Shown here one piece after another: positions 58,195-64,000 of a stretch of 64,000 nucleotides of DNA (position 1 is the first letter of the stretch; every line of letters starts with the position of its first letter). Source of the DNA: Lachancea kluyveri NRRL Y-12651 (taxonomy: Eukaryota > Ascomycota > Saccharomycetes > Saccharomycetales > Saccharomycetaceae); assembly GCA_000149225.2 (NCBI GenBank), contig CM000691.1, positions 310,001 through 374,000 on the forward strand. Reading direction: 5' to 3'. The position numbers were made by a program, and so were the translations under genes. The notes beneath the pieces are model-generated. The model had not been told where the DNA came from, searched no databases, and saw nothing but the letters and a program-made list of their open reading frames with translations.

Positions 58195-59759
58195 ATGGTG
58201 GTACAGGAAAATTCCAGTGAATTCTTCACCAACCTTTACACTATTTTGAAGGCGTATGTTGATACTTTTCGATAGAAGGTACAAAAAGACCGACCGACCT
58301 ACTAACAACTGACACCAGTGCATCATCCAAATGTAAAGTAATCGATGAGAAGTTTCCAATGGAATTCTTCGAAAACGTTCCTGAAAAGATATTCGAATCG
58401 TATACCCTATTCCTGAAATCAAAGGCAGATGCTGAAGGTAACATCAAGGACGAGAATACGTTGCCCACCACCACTATTTCTGAACGTTTTGAGAAAAATG
58501 AGTATGGCAACTTTGAAAACGGTGTTTACAGGTTGTATCATGATGTAAAATTGGTTTGCATTATACTAATCCACTTCTATCCCCAGGGAACTAGGAACTA
58601 CCAAATGGTAGATAAATTTTATAAATTTGCTACCGAGTTGTTGCTGAGAGAGTGTTACAGAATAGGTATTACACTTATCGACCGCGATGAAGACAGTGAA
58701 GACAGTGAACGCACTAGTTTTTACAAGACGGTTTCGCACGATTTCATCAAAATTTCAACCAGTTACACTGTTCCTATTGCTGAAACTTATCACATTGCAA
58801 CGAGAGAGATTGATTTGTTTTCCTCTACAATCGCTAAATCTCAACTAGATCAAAGGCAACATGAGTTACCCAATAAAAACTTCGAGATAGCCAAAGTCGT
58901 TCCACAGACTGGCCACAATCTAGCCCCAAGATTGGGTTTTTTGGCTGCTAACACGAGCAATGTCCCAGATCCTACCTTGCCGCCAACAGAAATGATGACA
59001 AAATTCCTACATCCAAACTGGTACGCCTTGCCTACCACAGTATGGTTGGAATACGGTGATTTCCAATCATGGGCACCATGTTTTAACGAGCACGGGACTG
59101 TATTAGATGCATCACGTAGAGGTACTATCTGGTTAGAAAGGTGTGGATACACGGAGCTTTGGAAATTGAGTGACAAAGAAAATGTTCCAGCTGCCCAGGA
59201 TCCAACACCAGCTAAGCAAGAACAAAAGTCTGGCGAACAAGAGAAAGAGAAAATAGGAACAAATGGTGCGCTAAAGGAAGCAGAAAATAAACTTGAAGAT
59301 ATTGAGAGGAACGGAGATAATGCTGAAGAGTTGAACGATAAAGATGAAGTAGGTAGCAATGGAAAGGAAGTCACTGAACCTTTGCATCATACTATTGAGC
59401 CAGGTAGTATCAAGTTGGAAAATTTGTACAACTGGACGCCTTCGAACTATATCGAGGACGATGAGATTGAGGCATTTTCCAAGGGTAACCAACAGAAGTT
59501 GATTAACCAATCGTTGGCTAGGCTCCAGACATTAAAACAGAAAAGAACCTGCTCTAACAAGGTTAGCAAGCCTACTTCTGAAGAGGTAAAACTGTTCCGT
59601 AAAGTGCACAGAATGTTACGAGAGGTTGTTATCGCTAAGCAAGTAAATATCTTGCCTAAATTCCAATCTAAATCGTTCCCGGTCCTGCAAGCCAACTACG
59701 CCGGTAGCATACCAGTGATAAGAACTATACCAACTAGAAAAAAGAAGTACAAGAAATGA
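58195..59759 (+). CDS. RSC58: RSC chromatin-remodelling complex subunit Rsc58 (one intron)
   Basis: Exon 1 (58195-58253, 59 nt) and exon 2 (58319-59759) flank a 65-nt intron and encode 499 residues (502 in S. cerevisiae, YLR033W). The spliced junction gives YTILKAASSKCKVIDEKFP, which matches the S. cerevisiae N-terminus, whereas the ATG at 58359 alone would lose 46 residues. Further segments: KLVCIILIHFYPQGTRNYQ near 115, NVPDPTLPPTEMMTKFLHPN near 255, an acidic linker and a basic C-terminus (TRKKKYKK). Rsc58 is an essential scaffold subunit of RSC, which slides and evicts promoter nucleosomes. Confidence 0.94.
58254..58318 (+). other. RSC58 intron (65 nt)
   Basis: The donor is GTATGT at 58254-58259, the branch point TACTAAC at 58300-58306 and the acceptor CAG at 58316-58318. 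Splicing restores a continuous, conserved N-terminus. Confidence 0.92.
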
Positions 59760-59958
59760 TTGAAACATACCACGTGCCAAAAGAAGAGAAAAAAAGAGAA
59801 AATCCTCCGGTATAAAAAGGTCTTATGTTCAGATTTGTATAAGTGTACTATATTATCTATATATACACTTTTGTGTATATCCGTGTATGTGTTTTAGTGT
59901 GTACTCACATATATACATGCACAAGTGTTCTAAAAATCGCTAAAATGTAAGGGCTTAT

Positions 59959-61380
59959 TTAAAAATGTACATCAGCCCCCATTAAGAATGAAAATACCAA
60001 GTAGCAATTCAATGAGCCAATGGTAGCCCATATAATTACAGTTATACCAGTAAACCATTTGCTGTTGGTGTAGTCAACAGATTTTTTGTGACCGTGAAGA
60101 GTGGAGGTTAGTGCAGTCGTTTCATCTGGCAAGTATTCATCCTCATGGCCGTAATCGGTTGCAGTCATGATTTTTCTGTTGGCCGTAAAGTAAATCAGTG
60201 GCGCAGACACAATTGGTAAGATCAAGGATAAGACCACTTGACTTAGGTTCAAGATTTGAGAAATACCGCGCTGTCCCAGTGTCAAGGTGACAAATAAGCA
60301 CGGAATTATAGCGATCAATCTGGTTGTTAGCCTGGTTAACCATGGTTCCAATGACCATTGCAAAAAACCTTCAGAAACAATCTGCCCAGCCATCGTACAG
60401 ATGACACCTGCAGATTGACCAGAGAATAACATAGCTAGGGCAAAAATTAATCCTGCAGCAGGCGAGATATACTGGGAGAGCAATCTGTAGATGGATAGCA
60501 AATCGGCATCCTCAGCATCTTCTTGGCCGTATAAGGTAGCACCGGCAACAATCAAAATTGCAGAGTTCACGAAAGTGGCAATCAAAAACAACGAGATGAT
60601 TAGTTCGGCGTAAGAATAATTCAAAGTATACTTGATAGCGCTTACGGATGGAGTTTGACGTAACTTACCGTACTTTTTCATGTCAAAATCGTTTAGCCTC
60701 GATTTCACTAGCGACGACCCTAGGTATAATGAGTGAGGCATAACAGTGGCACCAAGAATACCTAAGGAGATATACATCGCTTGTTGGTCTTCAAAAATAA
60801 GCTTGTTTGGTAGAAATCCCTTAAAGAGTGACAGCTTGTCTGGGATTGAGATCTTGAATAGTTCCAAGATGAAACAGATTACCGTGGCTGCAACAAGAGC
60901 GCTAACAAAGATTTCAAATGCGCGAACTTGCTTCATAGAATGACTTTCAGGTTTGTAGAAGATTAAAATTATCAAGACATCAAAAATAGTTAGAACAACA
61001 CCCCAAACCAATGGAATGCCAAACAAAATTTGCAAAGCAATAGCAGTACCTACAACTTCCGCTAAATCAGTAGCAATAATTGCCAACTCTGCGAAGAAGT
61101 AAATGACCAGATTTAGCTTACGAGGCAGATGACGACGGCAGTTCTCTGCCAAATCATAACCAGTAACCGTACCCAACTTCACACAAAGACATTGTAGAAT
61201 CACTGCAAAAATGTTTGATACAAAAATAGCAAATAACAGTTTATATTTGAATTGGGCACCACCAGAAACACTTGTCGAGTAGTTACCAGGATCCATATAT
61301 GCGACACTGACCATGATACCAGGGCCAATGAACTGCACAAACTTACGCAGAGTCTGTGAAAGGGTAAGTTTGGAAGACAT
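59959..61380 (-). CDS. SMF3: NRAMP-family vacuolar iron exporter Smf3
   Basis: The 473-residue protein has the same length as S. cerevisiae Smf3 (YLR034C). Eleven or so membrane segments are visible. The metal site of TM1 is in SVAYMDPGNYSTS (DPGN). The NRAMP MPH motif of TM6 is in LGATVMPHSLYLGSSLVKSR, and the transport signature ALAMLFSGQSAGVICTMAGQ follows. It exports Fe2+ (and Mn2+) from the vacuole. An Aft-type GCACCC element lies about 230 bp upstream, matching iron regulation known for SMF3. Confidence 0.96.
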   Translation of the reverse strand: MSSKLTLSQTLRKFVQFIGPGIMVSVAYMDPGNYSTSVSGGAQFKYKLLFAIFVSNIFAVILQCLCVKLGTVTGYDLAENCRRHLPRKLNLVIYFFAELAIIATDLAEVVGTAIALQILFGIPLVWGVVLTIFDVLIILIFYKPESHSMKQVRAFEIFVSALVAATVICFILELFKISIPDKLSLFKGFLPNKLIFEDQQAMYISLGILGATVMPHSLYLGSSLVKSRLNDFDMKKYGKLRQTPSVSAIKYTLNYSYAELIISLFLIATFVNSAILIVAGATLYGQEDAEDADLLSIYRLLSQYISPAAGLIFALAMLFSGQSAGVICTMAGQIVSEGFLQWSLEPWLTRLTTRLIAIIPCLFVTLTLGQRGISQILNLSQVVLSLILPIVSAPLIYFTANRKIMTATDYGHEDEYLPDETTALTSTLHGHKKSVDYTNSKWFTGITVIIWATIGSLNCYLVFSFLMGADVHF

Positions 61381-61916
61381 TTGTTTTGCGGTGTCAGTTT
61401 AAGCTTTCCACAATAGTATGTTCCTTTAGAAGCCTGTTTCAACCTCTGGTTGTTAAATATGGATATGTTGTTGTTGGAAGTGGAATGCAACGCCTTAGTA
61501 GTTTACGATTCTGCAGCAACTTAGGCAGCGCTTAGAAGGAAAAAGAAAAGAATACTGCCACGTGACACTTCCGCTTCCGTGACATAAGCGATGAACGAGC
61601 TACAAAGTAGGGTGCGATTTGGTTTTTTGCAATAGGTCACGAATTTTGAGCTAAAAGAACCTTAATGGTTAGAGCAAGTAAGATAGTTAGTCTATTTATT
61701 TCATTTAGATAAATAGTATTCCTTATTTCCGATCTGAAGATAGAAGCTCTTGGGTTGGTATACATCATTTATGGGTATCCCACCTTCTCGACGTATGTCA
61801 TAGTTTACGACGTCAAATTTTTCTCTTTGCGCAAAGTGGTAAACAAGTCAAGATCTCGATAACTCATCTCGTGGATAGGTGCTCCTCTATAAGACTTGGA
61901 AAAGAGAAGGTAAGTT
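61381..61916. other. Divergent promoter SMF3 / POM152
   Basis: 536 bp containing an E-box CACGTGAC near 61559 and the Aft-type element. A second CGTCAAA/TTTGACG-type motif is near 61810. No RNA gene seen. Confidence 0.5.
61610..61615 (-). promoter_or_regulatory. Aft1/Aft2-type iron-response core, SMF3 promoter
   Basis: GCACCC on the minus strand (GGGTGC on plus), 230 bp upstream of SMF3. Aft2 prefers (G/A)CACCC and is the known regulator of SMF3 in S. cerevisiae. Confidence 0.55.
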
Positions 61917-64000
61917 ATGGATCTAAGGCATAGATTCCATAGTGATGGTATCCAGTATACTTCTGGAGATCAATGGAGTCACGGCGCTTCACAGTTCTCA
62001 GAAACCGCCAAGCCAAGTGTAGAACACCGCACTCCAATACCACCAAGTCACCAACCACTTATATCGACAGATGTTCTTGATATTCCAAACCAGAGGGCAT
62101 TGATGTTTGCTATTTTTGTTATTATACAAGCCTACAAGTTGTACGATCTGATCCTACTGAAATCCGGCCTTCCTGTGTCTGGTATTCTTCTGACAAACTC
62201 TCGATTCAACTTCATCTCAAAATATCTTATAATTGATTCGTTGTTTTTGTATTTTCTGCCAAATTTCAAGATTCCCAAGTTGAGTTTCAAACCAGTGGCT
62301 GTCTTCTTCCAGATCATGCTGCTGACTTCGGTCACCGTGTTCCTATCCAGTGAGCACAGCTTTCCTCTAGTCACATTATTGTTGTCCGCCTGGTCAAAGT
62401 TCAATACCAAAGAGCTGAGCTTAACAGGTAATTCTGTAAACCATCGTAAGGTAATGGATCCTTCTGTTCACTTTAGGGGCGCGCATACAATCAAGATTCT
62501 CCCTGAAAATACAGCTATTTTGAACCCATTCCATGACTCGTATTGTCTTCCGATGGATGATTCTTCCAATCTAGGTTCTTTGCTACAGATTCCGATTAGA
62601 GTTAATTCTACTTCGGAAATTGACTTTGTTCAGCTGGAGTACAGAGATTTGCTTACCAACGATGTGGAGTTGTGGAATTTCACTAAAAAGGACCTAACCA
62701 AAATTAAAGATCTTCGTTCTCTCCTAAAAAGGGATCGATTGGATGAAAGCTCGGGTATGAATCTTCGTTATTACAGCCTACCTCTGGAAAAGACAGGGTT
62801 CTACCAAATCAAGAAAATTGTCGATTCCAAAAATCTCAGCCTAAGGGTTTACAAATCTCAGCTAGTCATCCCTCATTGTCCAGTAGCTACCATAACAGGC
62901 ATCGGTGCGAAGGATAGATGCATTGGCGATTCAGATAGCGTTTCAATTGAAGTTAACGGTGTTCCACCATTGAAGTTGAAGTACACCAAATCCATTAATG
63001 ATGAATCGTACTCCTTTGTGGATTCTAGTTTACAACCTGAGTACTTCGAATCACCGCTGTTGACCAACTCCAAATTTTTTTCTTCACAAGATGTTTCTAA
63101 TCTAAAGTGGGCACGCAGTTACCCAGTGAGTATTAATTTGGAATCTTTAGTAAAAGAAGATGGGAAATATACGTACGCCATAGACCAGGTGATCGATGGT
63201 TTTGGCAATGTGATGGACTTTTCCACTGTCCCCAGAGATTTGCTAAAAAATTACGACTTACTTTATGCATTCAAAGTCCACGATTTGCCTAAGGCCACGC
63301 TGGATGAAAAATTTAACCCGCAGACTCCGACCAAGAGATCACTAGTATTGAAACTTGATAGCAGATCTCCTGACTCTTCGGCTGCGTACTTGGCAAACTT
63401 TACTTTTATTGGTGAAGACAAACAGGTTGCTACTTTCCAACATAGATTCAACCATCACAGTGCAGAAATTCCAGTGGACATGCCAGGTACGTACACTTTG
63501 GACTCTGTTCAATCCGAGTTTTGCCCAGGTGTCGTTATAGGTAAGTCCAGTGCACTCATCACAAAACCTGTACCACCACAACTAACTGTGAAATCAACAC
63601 CAATCTTGGATCAGTGTGTCGGCCAGGTCGGTCTAAATTTCGATTTGACGTTTACCGGTGTCCCACCATTCTATTATAGGGCAAAGATTTACAAAGTTAA
63701 TACCTCGTCAGGTGAACGCAAACTATATGACACAAAGAAATTTACCTCCCAAGGTACAAGGAACCAGTTCAGCTACAATCCAGCTACTGAGGGCAATTAC
63801 GAAATTACTTTTGACGAATTATCAAATACCCTGTTTACAAATCCAATTACTCTGACTCCGGCTAGTGAATACACCTTCAAGACTTCCATGAGGGTCAAGC
63901 CTAGTGCCTCCATAGTTTCCAAGCATGATACTAACCTATGTCTTGGAGGTCAAAATAAAATCCCCGTACAATTTAACGGTGAACCACCTTTTACTTTGAA
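61917..64000 (+). CDS. POM152: Nuclear pore membrane ring protein Pom152 (5' part, runs off the window)
   Basis: Open from ATG 61917 to the right edge, 694 codons of about 1337 in S. cerevisiae (YMR129W). A polar nucleocytoplasmic N-terminus leads to the conserved PLISTDVLDIPNQRALMF, then two or three hydrophobic segments (about 60-165, including FNFISKYLIIDSLFLYFLP). The lumenal region follows, with Ig-like repeats and many conserved stretches (TIKILPENTAI, SLQPEYFESP, ILDQCVGQVGLNF, FKTSMRVKPSAS). Pom152 forms the lumenal ring of the nuclear pore. Confidence 0.96.
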   Translation, partial: MDLRHRFHSDGIQYTSGDQWSHGASQFSETAKPSVEHRTPIPPSHQPLISTDVLDIPNQRALMFAIFVIIQAYKLYDLILLKSGLPVSGILLTNSRFNFISKYLIIDSLFLYFLPNFKIPKLSFKPVAVFFQIMLLTSVTVFLSSEHSFPLVTLLLSAWSKFNTKELSLTGNSVNHRKVMDPSVHFRGAHTIKILPENTAILNPFHDSYCLPMDDSSNLGSLLQIPIRVNSTSEIDFVQLEYRDLLTNDVELWNFTKKDLTKIKDLRSLLKRDRLDESSGMNLRYYSLPLEKTGFYQIKKIVDSKNLSLRVYKSQLVIPHCPVATITGIGAKDRCIGDSDSVSIEVNGVPPLKLKYTKSINDESYSFVDSSLQPEYFESPLLTNSKFFSSQDVSNLKWARSYPVSINLESLVKEDGKYTYAIDQVIDGFGNVMDFSTVPRDLLKNYDLLYAFKVHDLPKATLDEKFNPQTPTKRSLVLKLDSRSPDSSAAYLANFTFIGEDKQVATFQHRFNHHSAEIPVDMPGTYTLDSVQSEFCPGVVIGKSSALITKPVPPQLTVKSTPILDQCVGQVGLNFDLTFTGVPPFYYRAKIYKVNTSSGERKLYDTKKFTSQGTRNQFSYNPATEGNYEITFDELSNTLFTNPITLTPASEYTFKTSMRVKPSASIVSKHDTNLCLGGQNKIPVQFNGEPPFTL

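Noticed and set aside
1-64000. CRISPR arrays, plasmid or viral elements, centromere or telomere
   Set aside because: No spaced direct-repeat array, no CDEI-CDEII-CDEIII layout and no telomeric repeat were seen. The TG tract at 28162 is a simple microsatellite.

Overview
The window is nuclear DNA of a budding yeast (Saccharomycetaceae). Genes are short-spaced and mostly intronless. The few introns carry the yeast GTATGT and TACTAAC signals and lie near the 5' ends of genes or inside ASC1. Promoters hold Reb1, Rap1, Gcn4, PAC and RRPE motifs, and poly(A/T) tracts of 15-24 nt are frequent. Nothing bacterial, viral or CRISPR-like was seen, and no intact transposon.

Gene order is the most informative property. 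From left to right one unbroken series carries the orthologues of S. cerevisiae YMR110C to YMR129W (HFD1, EUC1, MED11, FOL3, YMR114C, MGR3, ASC1, SPC24, SDH3/SHH3, ASI1, ADE17, RPL15, NCW1, PKR1, EPO1, STO1, DLT1, SAS2, ECM16, POM152). Interleaved with them are genes that S. cerevisiae keeps on two other chromosomes: first YKL134C to YKL141W (OCT1, APL2, CMC1, MRPL31, HSK3, CTK1, TGL1, SDH3), then YLR025W to YLR034C (SNF7, SED5, AAT2, snR30, ADE16, RPL15A, RAD5, RSC58, SMF3). This is the un-duplicated ancestral order, so the organism is a yeast that did not undergo the whole-genome duplication. Protein similarity and base composition suggest the Zygosaccharomyces/Torulaspora group, but that placement is inference.

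Region by region: 0-9.4 kb holds lipid, folate, Mediator, AP-site repair and mitochondrial protease genes. 9.7-20.6 kb holds ASC1 with its intronic U24 snoRNA, an AP-1 adaptin, CMC1, a mitoribosomal protein, two kinetochore proteins, the CTD kinase CTK1, a steryl ester hydrolase and SDH3. 20.6-24.2 kb is sparse, with one unrecognised basic coiled-coil gene and tRNA-Arg. 24.2-33.2 kb holds SNF7, SED5, a VBA-type vacuolar transporter, AAT2, an intron-bearing tRNA-Leu and the RING protein ASI1. 33.3-36.8 kb holds snR30, the purine enzyme ADE16/17 and RPL15. 38-44.7 kb holds two small Ser/Ala-rich cell-wall-type genes, PKR1 and EPO1. 45-64 kb holds STO1, DLT1, RAD5, SAS2, ECM16, RSC58, SMF3 and the start of POM152.

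The main results beyond routine calling are: (1) the snR30 (U17) snoRNA gene in the ASI1-ADE17 gap; (2) 5' introns in CTK1, RSC58 and STO1 that change the N-termini of all three proteins; (3) snR24 inside the ASC1 intron; (4) ribosome-biogenesis promoter motifs at ECM16 and RPL15; (5) two unrecognised genes and one doubtful one. I found no convincing new multi-gene system.
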